Below are positions 35,901 through 47,611 of a DNA stretch of 64,000 bases, in pieces. Numbering within the stretch: position 1 is the stretch's first letter; each line of letters begins with the position of its first letter. The stretch lies in assembly GCA_902729315.2 (NCBI GenBank), contig LR746270.1, positions 4,590,221-4,654,220 on the forward strand. Direction: 5' to 3'. The notes below the pieces were generated by a model. The model had not been told where the DNA came from. It did no database searches and was given only the letters and a program-made list of their open reading frames with translations. This DNA comes from Spirodela intermedia. Lineage: Eukaryota; Streptophyta; Magnoliopsida; Alismatales; Araceae. A program made the translations under genes and the position numbers.

Positions 35901-37040
35901 TCATTGAGAATCCGCCATTGATATGTGAATATCCTGATATGAATTTCTTTCATTGAAGCACAGTTTTCTGACTTGAAACTATTCCAAAATTAACAAATGA
36001 TCCTAATTATACTATAAAAGTATCAGTATACAATAATTGAATCGGTAAGAAGAGAAGATTGCCTCACCGCGCAAGGATAAAAAGCATAACACAAGGATAA
36101 GATCACAAAATTTATGGCACTATTGTCAATAGTTTTTGCTCTTCAGGGCATGAACGAAAAGGAACAACGGTTTCGGGATTTCAAATTACAACGTAACAAT
36201 AATGTCTCGTAAAGGATGCTAGCAAAATCCCGAGATGGATCTGTGAGACCTTATTAGAGAACAAAGGAAGTTGCTGAAAAAACACTAAATACATTTCTTA
36301 TCCCTTTTCCCAGGTATAGATCCAGGTTTCCAACATTCGCTTTACCGACTCAATATTTCGCACTTAATAGAATGAGACATGAAAACGGTACATATTCAGG
36401 CACTGGTACCAGAACAGTGGCGTTAAAAAGCCCTAATGCAAAGGTATTGAGTCCAGGAAGATGCATTATAAATAAATTAGCACAGGAAGACACGAAGTAG
36501 TTGAACCTGTCTTTATTTCCTTTTATATTGACCACCGAGTTACTGACTAAAATATTGACGTTTAAAAAGAAATTATGAACCGATGGAGAAAAAATATCAA
36601 TGAAAACAACTTTCCGGAGATGAAGCTTACTGACTTTCATGAAATTATCTTTCTCGTTGATTCTTACCTATTAAAGTATACGTCCGAAGCCACCAATGAT
36701 AAAACAGAAAAAAAAAATACCATTGCTGTCTTACCACGCACTTCCTGAAGCTGTTGCGAAGGGTAAACACTGCACGTAGATCTTCTTCCGAAACCGAACC
36801 GTAAAGGTAATCTGGCAAAGAAAGAATGGAAAACAAATTTTAAAAAATCGACAACAGGGTTCAAGAGGAAAGGAAGAAAGTGAGAATTCCGATGATCACT
36901 TATGCCAACGAGAAAACGGATCTCGAACTCCAGTGAACTGGAGGAAACTCACAGGAATTAGGGACTCCGACAATGAAGACCAGAATCGCGCTGAGACAAG
37001 CTGTCAGAGACACCAAGAGTCCCCACTGCAGGATCCTCAT
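32405..37040 (-). CDS. SIA2: Sialyltransferase-like protein, GT29 family (SIA1/SIA2 type)
   Basis: Type II Golgi glycosyltransferase of CAZy family GT29. Plants make no sialic acid, so the substrate is not sialic acid; Arabidopsis relatives affect pollen tube growth and cell wall glycans. Twelve exons join in frame: 37040-36953, 36811-36735, 35892-35803, 35372-35295, 34766-34666, 34468-34276, 34152-34062, 33983-33919, 33479-33325, 33225-33144, 33051-32942, 32612-32405, giving 445 residues. The start at 37040 yields a signal anchor (about residues 3-26). The large sialyl motif is in exon 6 ([17 protein letters not shown]), the small motif in exon 9 ([19 protein letters not shown]) and the HxxxxH-like [12 protein letters not shown] motif in exon 10. 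An in-frame ATG at 37208 would add 56 residues ahead of the anchor and is unlikely. SIA1 versus SIA2 is not settled. Confidence 0.95.
32664..32901. repeat. Tandem duplicate ending in GA microsatellites, last intron of the SIA gene
   Basis: A segment beginning TTTCGCAGGCAAACGCACTT occurs twice: about 32666-32755 and about 32793-32901. Each copy continues through a TCAAAGACATAA(A)CCATGCAAA stretch and ends in a long repeat, pure GA in the first copy and GATA followed by GA in the second. The whole lies in the last intron (32613-32941). Confidence 0.85.
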
Positions 37041-38194
37041 CTGGCGATCTAGCCAATCCGAATGCCTGCCGTCGAGCTCAGGATCTCCTCCTCGGGATAA
37101 TGGCACTCGGAAATATAGGTAAAGGCGAGAACAGAGCACAAAGGCGGCAGGGGAGATGCCCTCTGGATCTACTCCGCCACAGTTCGAACACACGAGCTCT
37201 CTCTGCACCGCCCGAAGGACCCATCTAACAACCAGACCGCCTTCGTTCGCACCGTCAAATGGGCCGTCGTCTACGAAAAAAATGGGCCCGATATCACACT
37301 AATTCAATGGGTCATTAACGTGTTTAAGGCAGTGCTGACGTTGGGCCGACCCATCCAAGCCCAACAACTTCCCGAAATTATTTAATATAACAGTGAGAAG
37401 CCCAAATACTAAATATAGGCCCTGTCGGCCACTTATTAAAGTGGGCCCATTAACCCCCCATCTCTCTCTCTCTTCTTAGGGTAAAAACTGTTGATTAATT
37501 AGACTAAGGGCTCTTTCTAATGTAAGAAACAGAGCTGACGTGGCCCCTAATTCTCCGTGCTCGCTCACTCGTGGGCCGGTGATGCGATCGATTAGGTCGT
37601 CGGCGCCGGAGGAGACGGCGGCGCTGTTTCCCTGTTTCTGTCGACATCCGACGATTCAATGGGTGAGAAGATGAAGCTCTAGGTCGTGGCTCTTTGGTAA
37701 CTTGGAATCATTCGAGTCAATGGTGGCCGAGAAGAAGAACACTCCTCCGGATCTACAGAGTCTGATGTATCACCCTTGTCTTTCCTCTTCCATTTTTGGA
37801 AGATAAATGCGTGCAGAGATCGGTGGATACTCTGTGCGACTCTTTGAAGGCAGTTGTACTGTCGTGACATCTTGGCCACTGTCTGTCTTGGGGATATTTC
37901 ACACATATAGGCACTGGAAAACCAGTGAATCATTACATTCAACATGAACTACGAAATTATAATGCCTTTCGAATATTTGATACTTTCGGTCATACTGTGG
38001 ATGAGCAGTCTGTATCCGGGAATGTGGTATATTGTGAGTACAAGTAGGAGCGTCTTTTTTCCATTTTCTGTTCAGTAGTATGCCCTTAGCCGCTAATGCT
38101 TCGTTTTTTAAGATGTGATCTCGAAATAGGAATCATGTTCTTGTTTGTTTCCTTTTCTTCATGCCGTAAACTCAATAGTGACGGCACCCACTTT

Positions 38195-38197
<3 letters not shown>

Positions 38198-38243
<46 letters not shown>
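38198..38243. repeat. TA microsatellite
   Basis: Uninterrupted alternating TA of about 46 bases in intergenic DNA. Confidence 0.95.
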
Positions 38244-38245
<2 letters not shown>

Positions 38246-39998
38246 CGCTGACTGCCCGGATTGAGTCGATTCTGATCTGCAGAAAACACAAGGGCAATAG
38301 GCTTCCTTAAGAAAATGACTTCGAACAGGTTGTTTTTGATGCTTTCATTGCAATATTCCCTCATGCTACGCTGATATCTCATTGTCATTTGCACAAGCAT
38401 CTGATCAGTTCCTAGCTTCTCTCGAGATTTTCAGTCACCGAAATTTTGGTTGGCCGCATTTTTACACTGTCATAACACAGTTAATCAAGACCCTGGTTTC
38501 CTTGTAAAAAAAAAATATGTATCCCCGCGATAAGGTTCTATCTAGTGTGAGATGTCACATATATTCTGAGATTATGCACGATTCCTTGACCCTATCATTT
38601 TTATTTGCATTAAAAAATTTCCTGATAACTTCATTTGCCCATGTTCTTTATCAGTTAGTTTTAAAATTTTAATGATCCATTGCAATCTGAATTTTTACCT
38701 TTTGAGTTCAAATGTGTTTTTTCATTCATCAATTTCGTGAAGCTAATCACATCGATGGTCATATCTAGTAATCATGATACTTACCAGGTATGAGCTCCTG
38801 TTGGTTACTTGCGGCAAAGAGAAGGGAAAGGTTTTCTTGCTTGCTAATAAATGTTAAATTATTATCACTATTTATTCTCATTTATGTTTTTTTATTTTTT
38901 ATTTTTTGATTTTCTTACTAGAGTCATTTTTATTAGGATGGAGTAAGGTGGTCGCGTTAGTTGTGCCTGATCCAATCTGGATCGGACTATTTGGGTTGAT
39001 TCCTGTAAAATGCCGGCAATTCACTGCCCACAGCCTGTTTACTACTAAACTGGGTATGATTTAAATGCTATGACGATTTTTTTTTCTGGAAATTTGTACA
39101 AAATAAATATCGTAATAGACATTGTACTATATAAGAAAACCTTGTTCCCACCCATCACATGAAAGGGGCCTGGCATCAGTAAGAGGAAGGGACAGCAGTA
39201 ACTCATGGTCTGGACCTGCTCTGCTAATCGAAACTCCCGAGTTAGATCAAAAGGTCCCAAATACCATGACTAGAACAGAAGTAGAATGAGCCTCATATCG
39301 TCATTTTTTGTTATTATTATTGGGAAGTGGCTCTTATCCTGTTCTTAGTTTTCCTGTAGTTTCTTAATGAATGAAAATAAGTATCATCATATGATTTTCT
39401 GTAGTAAAAAAAGGAAAGGGAAGTGAGAAAGATGGACAAAAAAGTGTTCTGTCCTGGAAAAGTATCAATTTTGTGATCTCTGAACGGTCAGGTTCCCTGT
39501 GTTCTAAATAACAGCGTAGTTTTGTCATTCACACTCTGGAAGCATCATCTTGAAGTTCATTACATGATTTTGAAAGGAAAATGGTGATCATAATCCGATG
39601 TCTTCTATGATGACCTGAGGCAATTACGACATCCTATGAAGAAAAGTTCACTAGCACTGTTCTTTTGGGTGGTTGGGTTGGAAATCATGCGGCATTTCCC
39701 AACAGATGCATCGTGGGGCTAAATGTTTTCTCGAATGTACCAGTTGTGAGGGCTCCTGGGTATTGAGATTTTTCTTTCCCTTGTTCAATTAGCATTGAGA
39801 TCGATCACCACACCACCTCTATCATACATACGACATCACAGGAAGCAGCAGCAGGCAGGTGCTTGCTGTGGTATGAAGAAACTCTCAAAAGCTCTGATGG
39901 TTGAGGCACAATATCTAATTTTTTTTCAAAATCTGCATATTCCTTTTTAAAATCATGTCCCCTTTTCTCCTTTTATCTTGGAACATATGTAAACTCAC

Positions 39999-40027
39999 GT
40001 GTGTGTGTGTGTGTGTGTGTTGTGTGT
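39999..40027. repeat. GT microsatellite
   Basis: (GT)n of about 29 bases with one TT interruption; the only GT array I saw among many GA/CT ones. Confidence 0.9.
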
Positions 40028-41020
40028 TTGCTTGGTTTTCTTTGTTCATCGCATGGTACAAATATTCTCTTCTCTTTGCCATTTCATTGCCACCAACACC
40101 GCTCACTGGCTCCAAGAAATGGGATTTCTTGATACCTGAGAGACCAGTCATGACTTTATTGCCACTTGGGGCAGGTCAGCGCGTTTGGGTTGCTCAAAGA
40201 TGGGCTTGCCCCCTATCCTTGTGAATCTTCCTTCGGCCATGGCAGATGGAGAGAGCCTTTCTGTGGCAGCTGGTGGTGGAGCACCGGCACCATTCCTAGC
40301 TAGTCTTTTGGCTTTTCTGTCTTCTGTAGAAACGCTCTGATAAGTGAGAGCCTAGACGCTTGTAGCATGAACTCCTGCTGGAAGGTAGCTTGAAATAGAT
40401 TCATATATACTTTGCTTAATGATTATGAATCATTAAGCAGTGTAATTTGCTCCAGAAAAAAAATTATGGGCATAACTAGTTTTTTAAGCTAGAAAAAAAA
40501 GGGTCATGGCGTACTTGCGGATTTTTCGCTCCTATAATCTTGCCTTAATATGAGGAGAAATTTTGGGAGATTATTAATAATTAAAATGGCACTATTAATG
40601 ATGAACTTGGGGAATAATTTCTCAAAGTCAACGCTATAATGATGAACTTAAAGGTCTAATTAGGGGGTTTATGGCGATAATGGAATACCAAGTTAAGGCA
40701 CAGTTAAGATCATTTAGTGACGTAATACTGTAAATGATATGGTGCCCAGTCGTCGTTATCCCCTGACCAGGAGTCACCGGGTGACCGATCCATGGATAGG
40801 AGCCCTGGTTGGGTATGGGACGCTAAGGAGTAATGGGAAGAAAGAGTTTGCCCACACCACCGTGGTCGTTGGCGTGGCCTTGGAAAAGAGAGAAATCACG
40901 CAGAAAACAGAGCCGGGGAAGAAATCAGGTTAAAGGGAAAGAGGGCGATTGTGGAGGGAACTTGGCAGTAGGAGCGACACGATTCCGTCCGCCGGGAGGG
41001 AAAAAGGGACGCGCTGTCTG

Positions 41021-41059
<39 letters not shown>

Positions 41060-41128
41060 GCTTCCTCTCTCGGGCCCACTCAGGAGCTGCTTCTTCTGCC
41101 ACTGCTCTCTCCTTCGTCTCCTTCTGGA

Positions 41129-44100
41129 ATGAAGTCTATTCGTCTGGGTTCCCGGCGGCCTCCTCTGCAGAGAAACGCCGCAATGCGCTTGAGGTTTTGC
41201 TCTCTCTCTCTGTCTCTCTTCCCCTCGATGCCTCTCTATCTATCTCCATCTGTCGGCGACGATTGGACCCCTTGTGGCGGGTGCTTACAGAAGAGATCTT
41301 CGGAGGGAGATTCTGCTTCTCCTTTACTTCCCGTTTCTTGGTATTCTGCGGGTTTCTCCTTTACTTTCAGCTTCTCATAGGACGCGATTCTCTCATAGAG
41401 TCTTCTCCTCCTCCCTCCTTCTGTGGGAATCGTAGGGGGATCGAGGGTTGTCTTTGTGATTAGCCAAGACTGAGAGCTGCTATCTTTACCCTTCTAGCGT
41501 GGACTTCTTGTGTTCTGTGACTTTCTTACGAGCTGATCTTCGTGTTAGTCGAATGTCAAGGAGTTATAGATTCACATGCTGCACCAGGCAGCGGCGTTTT
41601 ATCTCCATTGACTCTGGTGAATGGAAAACTTGATCTTCTCCTCCCAGAAGGATAGGCTACAATGCTGCGTATCTGATCGTCATCCCTGACATGTGCATTA
41701 TGGGAATAAACTCCTAGTACGGCGTAGTATTTTCTTCTATTGATTCTCTCATTCCATTCGGAGTACTCTAACTGGCTCTCCACTGGGTATTGGATCGATG
41801 CATGATCAAGGAAAAATTGATCCCCTCCCTTGTTGGATGGTTTAAATGAAATGGAATGGGGAAAATATGGAAAAAAGGGGAAAGAAGGTGAGAAGTTCAG
41901 TAGAAAATAGGTGGAGACTCATCCGACTGTTATTGCCTTCAGATTGTTTAATATTATCCGTCATTCAGAGGCAGTTTTCTGTTTTTTTTTTTTGGTTTGT
42001 CGAGGGGCATTCAAGGATTTGGTTATTAATGCCTAGACTTGTCTGGTATGATGATATACAGAAGTAAGAATATTGAGCTTTATTTCATCTGTTCTCATCT
42101 TTCGGCACTCAAACTGGCATATAATATAAATGTCAATGGCTTAGGAAATATGCTTGAAAATCTTTCCTTTGTCTATTTTTACCTTAGGATTCATTTTAGC
42201 GTTGACTAAAAACATAAAATCGTGCGCCCAATCTACGAACTGCAAGCAGCTGGAGCTCTCTACTTCAGTGGAATGAATGTAAAATAGATTCCAATTCATC
42301 CAGTGACTTGAAAAGGAAAATTGACAGGTTGGGTTTCCCACGAATGGTTATACTCCATTATGAGGCACTTAATTTTAGAAAGCTTTGGTAGTGATTAGAC
42401 ATGGGTTTATCATTTGGGTTGACTTTGATATTTCATGTAAAACGTTAGATGATCTTCTGTGGTTTTTTTTTTTATAACTTTTATCTCCTTCTTCTCTTGT
42501 TACACTTGCACCTTGGTTCAAATGGATATGGAAGAAGGCGTCCAAATGGGTCTCATTGAAGACTTTATGGCGCCTCCACAATATCATGTCGTGATGGGAG
42601 CATTCTTTTCAGTTTGACCAGCGGGCTGCTACCATTGGTTGGAGACATCATGAGGGTGAAGGTTGACTTTCTCCTGAGCCCATCATATGCGGAGACTGCC
42701 GTTGTTTTATGCTGGTGAACCCTTGTTGCAAGGGTGGTGCTAAATTTCCAATCATGGGTTCGAATTAAACTTGAAACATGTGGCCTATGCGTTCCAATTT
42801 ATTTTTCAATTTCTCTCCCGGCTCCAAGAACTGTGATTAGGAGTATCTACATGTACCAATCCAGTAGATTTCAGAGAAATGAACGCTCATGACCTGGGGG
42901 TTTGAAGCCTGAGGCATCGTCATACTCATCGTTGTTGAATAGCTATGAAGGAAATTATGGATAGCTATATATATAAGCATATTGAGAGAGAGAGAGACTT
43001 AGTGGCCCTTTTGTGGGGACTTTAATCTATCTGTCTTTGACATGGGATATTATACGGCAGAGACTGAGTTTGAGCTTATGATTTCCCAATGTTTGCAACG
43101 TATCATTAGGATTCGGATTATTACTCCATAAATCCCTTGAATCTTCACCTTTTACCTATTTATTTTCTTTTTCCATCGAAACAGTGAAGAAGATTCTTTC
43201 TTTGAACATAGTTTGTTGAGCCGTCTCATGCTTTATAATTTTCTTAGTTTCTATTACCATCTTTACGTGGTATTTCCAACACTATCTGAGAATCTGGATG
43301 CTGAACTTGCAGTTTATGAGCTTCCTGAAATGGCATTGAGGGATTTGCCGGTCAAAACAAGAACAGCCGTGGCCAAGGAGAGAGAAGAACCCTTGCCTGA
43401 TTTCACCATAATCCCCGGGTCAAAGAGGCACCTCTCTGAGCGTCCCTTGAGCCCGCTCCACCCATCGGCCTCCTGCAGCAGTGCAAATGGGCATCTTGTG
43501 TACGTGCGCCGGAAGGTTGAAGACTCAGGAAGAGGAGGCACCCGCGACGACATGGAGATGGCACCATCTGCAAAGTCCTCAATATCTCACCGCGACGAGA
43601 TGAAAAGGCTAAGTTATGAGCAAGAACACTCACAGGAGCCTAAATCTTCCCATTTTCAGTCATTTTCTCCTTGTGCTCTGGGCGAGCCCACAACCGGTTT
43701 TTCATCAGAGGAGTTGACCTGTACAGCAGCCTCCACTGGTGGGCCCGCCCAAGCTCACTCCCCCAGTCCGAGCAGAGTGCACTGGAAGGAGCGGTTCCTG
43801 AGGCTTCAGACGTTCTTGAAAGCCTGCGACCAGGCCGACCAGGAGGAGTACATCCAGAGTAAGTCCTTTCAGGTGCCATCAGCCCCTCTCGATTCCCCAG
43901 TGATGATCTTTATTTCTGTCTGAATGGCGGCTCCGCCAGTGCTTCGATCTCTGTCCTCAGTCGCCAGGAGTAAACACGCGGTGGAACTGGAGAAAAGAGC
44001 GATACATCTTCTAATGGAGGAAGGTGGTTAAGCTTCTTGAGCAGGAAATCTTCATTATCATGCTGCCTGATTCTTCTTGCTCGCATTTATCACCAGATAT

Positions 44101-44248
44101 GACTATCGACTGTATTGTTTAGTTTGATATATAGATTTATATTTTTCGATGAAACTAATGAAACAAATTAAATTAATGCGCAGGTAAAGAACTGAAGAGG
44201 ATGCAGCTTCTGAATGTCTTGGGGAAGATTTCTCCAAATCAGGCCTAG
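41129..44248 (+). CDS. Uncharacterised plant protein with HWKERFLRLQTFLK C-terminal domain
   Basis: Function unknown. Three 3' exons are well supported: 43248-43858, 43940-44023, 44184-44248. They encode a disordered Ser/Pro-rich region after ENLDAELAVYELPEMALRDLP, then a conserved helical end (VHWKERFLRLQTFLKACDQ, then MLRSLSSVARSKHAVELEKR, then MQLLNVLGKISPN). I recall this tail, with its DQEEYIQMLRSLS and HAVELEKR patterns, in plant proteins without assigned function. The 5' end is tentative: an exon at 41129-41193 (MKSIRLGSRRPPLQR) ends in the right phase for the AG acceptor before 43248, giving 274 residues in total, but the intron would be about 2 kb. Parts of this gene recur as fragments at 45.87-46.00 kb. 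Confidence 0.55.
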
Positions 44249-44558
44249 TTGTCGGGCAAATTGACTGCATTGACTGGCATCACGGGAGGATGGGATGAGG
44301 TTGCCGTTGGATCTACGAGTTTTGCTTTGGTCATTCCTGAGTGAAGAGTCGTTGACTCCCTACACCATCCGTCTAGAGAGAACTTGCTAAAGAAATAAGA
44401 TTTAATTATATGATTTTAATTTTTTTGGATAATTCCGACCGAGGCCTCATACTAATTTCTCAAACGTAATGAGTAAATGCGTTCCAAGATTAAATAACGT
44501 TGGAAGGCTGACTGACTTAGTGTGGTCATGTGTCTTGTCCAACGATCACTGTTGTACA

Positions 44559-44560
<2 letters not shown>

Positions 44561-44633
<73 letters not shown>
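44561..44633. repeat. CT microsatellite
   Basis: About 70 bases, impure at the left and pure CT afterwards, ending in CGCGCGCTC. It marks the left edge of the duplicated block. Confidence 0.95.
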
Positions 44634-44634
<1 letters not shown>

Positions 44635-45280
44635 GCGCTCTAATAAGCCTTGTGCCCATTTTCAGGGCTATTTTCATATTGAGATCAGGGTGAGGGAACT
44701 AGGCAAAGAAAGCATGCCCGGATGTCCTAACTATACGGGCCTGATTGATATCCAAACGTATTACCGGCGACTACGTGAATAAGTACGTGTTCTGTATAAG
44801 ATGCAAACATCTGTGGGACCCGAAACTTATTTTTACGTAAAAAGAGACGACTTTGCCCTTCCACCACCGGAACCGAGTTCAGATGCGCGTTCACTGGTTC
44901 GCTTCTATAGCCACTAACCTCAAACTGCCATCTCCATCGAAGTCGGGTCAAAAGCGAGGAAGGGGCCGCGCAGCCGCCGCCGGACATGGGTCAAAGGCCC
45001 TGGTAGACCCCTGCGGCGGGAAATAACTCCACGATTAGCCTGATTGAATATGCATCGACCATCTCCGCCATCCAGCTGTAGACTGCCGTCACCAACTCCC
45101 ACAATGCCCGGGGAGGAGAGGTCAGCGGGACTCGGTTGAGTTCTGATATTTTTATTCCAAGGAAGGAGGAAGACAGAGAGAGAGAGAGAAAGCTACAGAG
45201 AAGAGAGAGAGAGAGGGACTACCGGTCCAGCGCCGCAGCCTTGCCCGTGGGGGTCTTCCCGTTAGCTAACTCCTAGGTCC

Positions 45281-45640
45281 ATGTTCAGAACAAGGAAAGC
45301 GGCGGCAATACGCCATCATCCGGCGCCGCGGCCCACGAGTGCATCGAAGATCTGCCCGCACTGCAGCAAGGAGTACCCGTCATCCAAAGCCCGGAATGGG
45401 CACATGCGGTGGTGCAACCGAGAACTACCAGCGGCGGCTGCCGAGCCTCCGTTGAAGAAGCGGTCGGCCCCCGTCCGAGAAGACGAGTTCGACGATGAAG
45501 AGCGCCAAGTTGCTTCCAGCCTTCTCCATCTCTGCGGGGACCAGAGCGACGAGATGTTGTCTTCCTCCATCGCAATAGCCGGAGCCGCGTTCTTGGACTT
45601 GAACTTGGCGCCTCCGGAGGAGAAGCCCGGAGGCCTCTAA
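45281..45640 (+). CDS. Single zinc finger protein with C-terminal EAR motif
   Basis: Probable transcriptional repressor, 119 residues, one exon. One zinc finger is visible: C25-x2-C28-x12-H41-x3-C45, around CPHCSKEYPSSKARNGHMRW. The last ligand is Cys rather than the usual His, and the helix has NGHMR where classic plant Q-type fingers have QALGGH. A basic patch PPLKKRS (about 56-62) may be a nuclear signal. Near the C-terminus is LDLNL (105-109), a canonical EAR repression motif that recruits TOPLESS-type co-repressors. I do not recognise a named orthologue. It sits between duplicated flanks and may be a young gene copy. The start is the first ATG after a GA-rich leader. Confidence 0.65.
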   Translation: MFRTRKAAAIRHHPAPRPTSASKICPHCSKEYPSSKARNGHMRWCNRELPAAAAEPPLKKRSAPVREDEFDDEERQVASSLLHLCGDQSDEMLSSSIAIAGAAFLDLNLAPPEEKPGGL

Positions 45641-45867
45641 CCGACTCGCCTATTCATCACCTGCGCTCCTCCATCTCCGTCTTTCTGTAACTTTTGCTCT
45701 ATATTTTACTCTCCGGAAGAGGTTAACATCTGGGATTTTGTTCATTCTAGGACTGCCGGATGTATGAAGCTCTACACTATTCGTTAAATGTATGAAGTAT
45801 TTTTCTGTTCGTTTAGTGAGGAGAATTCGGGGATTTCTTGGATATACGGAACTTAGAATTCTGAACT

Positions 45868-46002
45868 TCATCTCATCGTGTTCTCGTCTTCGGCGCTCTC
45901 AAACTGGTATAGAATGCAAATGTTCTTGGCTTAGACAATATATATTCTTGGCCGTGGAGCTGGAGAAAAAGAGCGATACATCTTCTTATGGAGGAGAGGC
46001 CG
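45868..46002 (+). pseudogene. Fragments of the HWKERFLRLQTFLK gene
   Basis: 45868-45935 matches an intron segment of the gene at 41.1-44.2 kb (42085-42150; both contain CTCAAACTGG(C/T)ATA). About 45952-46000 matches its exon at 43975-44020 (GGAGCTGGAGAAAAAGAGCG versus GGAACTGGAGAAAAGAGCG, both continuing ATACATCTTCT). The exon copy has a one-base insertion in the A run that breaks the frame. The two pieces are adjacent here but nearly 2 kb apart in the gene, so the copy carries an internal deletion. Confidence 0.65.
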
Positions 46003-46140
46003 GCGGTACCAGAGCTACGAGACGCCCCAACCTCCGACCACCTAGCATTTTCATCGCCTGCCCTCCTCCATTCCCGTCTTTGTGGAACTTTCGATCTATA
46101 TTTATGCTCTGGAGAAGGATAAATATCTGGGATATATCAA

Positions 46141-47611
46141 GATCTGCATTACTCATTAGACTGACCTAAAGCTTCCATCTCTCTCTCTCTCTCTCGCTTC
46201 CTTTGAATCAAATATGGTGGCCATTTTCAGGGCTATTCTAAGATCAGATGGTCTGTGAACTAGGTAAATCATGCCCGATTATCGGAATTATGCATAACTA
46301 ATTAATTTCTCAAATATGGTATTGACGACTTCATGAGTTACGGAACTGTTATGAAAAGGAATTGGTCGAAGCCACTACCAAGCTTTGCATATAAAATGGA
46401 GACCTCTGTGGCATCCGAAAGTTATTAATTATTATTTATTTTGATGAATAAACGGGCTCGCTTTTCCCTTCCTCCCCCGGAACTACGTGCAGGCGTCCGT
46501 TCTCTGGTTCGGTTCCATCGCAGTTAACCTCAGACTGCCATATACCCCTCGCCGTTGCACCGCAGCAGCCGCGGGAGAGAGAGAGAGAGAGAGAGAGAGA
46601 GAACTGCGGATCAAAAAGGAGAAGTGCGGCGGGGATCCGCTGGCGTAGATGGGTCAAGGCCAGGTCCTGATGGGCACGCGCGGCGATTGCGGGAAGTAGT
46701 TCCGTTACCTGCTTCTTGATCGTATTTCTCGCGGCGGCGGCGACACGATCATTGGATGAGGCTGCAGTGGGATCCGGCCCATCAGTTTCTCTACTATCAC
46801 CCTGATAGATTGAACAGAAGATGCTCTGACTGCCTCCGCCATCCGTCTGTAGAGTCTCCGCGATGGCCGGGGAGGAGAGGCCAGCGGGACCTAGTTATTC
46901 CTGCGAAGCGTAAAACAGTGATCGGCGAACGGGCGAGAGGGAAACACAGAGCGAGCGAGCGAGAGAGCCACAGAGAGAAAGCTGGAGAGAGAGAGAGAGA
47001 GAGAGCTAGTAAGAAGAGCCGTCACTTTCGCGCCGCCGCCTGTCGCAAGGACTACGAGTGCAGCGCCACCGCTACAGCCGGGGGTCTCCCCAGTAGCTAG
47101 CTCCATGCCCGACTCCCGTGTGAGGAGAGGCCGACGGGACTGGGAGGAGATCTCACGTTTTTATTCCCCTGAAGGGAGTAGAGAGAGAGAGAGAGAGCAA
47201 CCGAGAGAGCTAGAGAGAGGGAGAACTACCGAGACAGATAGATGGAGAGCGATGCATATATTATCCTCACGACTATAATGAAAAGGGTAGTTTATGCCAC
47301 AAATAACTGATATGACGTCCTCTTCGTCACATTCATCCGAATGCTCTGAAGTGTAGTTCGAGTTATCAAATATTCTAAATGAATTCAAATTATATGCGAA
47401 GAATCTCCTTCTCGAATTTATAGGAGTTATTTGATAGAGAGGGGGAAACTTAACTATCTTCCAGAATTGAAAACCAAATTGACAAACCCAAGATTAAAAT
47501 TTTGAAAGGAGAATGTAACGTGACACCTGAAGTCAACGTGAATTATTTATTTCTAACAATATCAAAGGATCTTTATGAAAAATAAGCAAGCCTTTTTTAG
47601 AAAAACATGAT
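46141..47611. other. Rest of the duplicated block and flank; no intact gene
   Basis: Contains copy B of the duplication and GA runs near 46574-46600, 46986-47005 and 47180-47200. A minus-strand open stretch at about 47240-47388 reads as acidic protein-like sequence (SEHSDECDEEDVISVICGI) but has no recognisable partner exons. Confidence 0.4.

Larger units (their letters stand above)
37041..41128. other. Intergenic region with TA and GT microsatellites
   Basis: Next to the SIA start, 37250-37450 is dense in GGGCC/GCCCA motifs. A GC-rich, leader-like patch at 37580-37680 suggests the divergent start of a plus-strand transcript, but no long open frame follows. (TA)n lies at 38198-38243 and (GT)n at 39999-40027. 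At about 40180-40340 an open plus-strand stretch (from CTCAAAG, coding MGLPPILVNLPSAMADGE) ends in TGA; it may be a fragment of a gene I cannot identify. A GA run at about 41025-41055 precedes the next gene. Confidence 0.4.
44650..47106. repeat. Local duplication block, two diverged copies and extra pieces
   Basis: Copy A (about 44650-45290) and copy B (about 46212-47106) share, in the same order: a CCATTTTCAGGGCTATT segment (44656, 46216), a stretch through the CCGGAAC, GGTTCG and CCTCAAACTGCC-like segments (44800-45000, 46395-46690), a GGAGGAGAGG-containing segment (45110, 46870), and the motif before GTTAGCTAACTCC (45262) or AGTAGCTAGCTCC (47091). Copy B lacks the zinc finger gene that follows copy A. 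The DNA behind that gene (45643-45760) is itself repeated at about 46025-46140. The copies are clearly diverged, with indels and different GA/CT array lengths. Confidence 0.75.

Noticed and set aside
37041-37208. Upstream ATG of the sialyltransferase-like gene adding 56 residues
   Set aside because: It would place a non-conserved segment before the signal anchor expected at the N-terminus of GT29 proteins.
42720-42775. Possible tRNA gene (GGGTTCGAATT B-box-like sequence)
   Set aside because: No matching A-box or cloverleaf stems could be formed.
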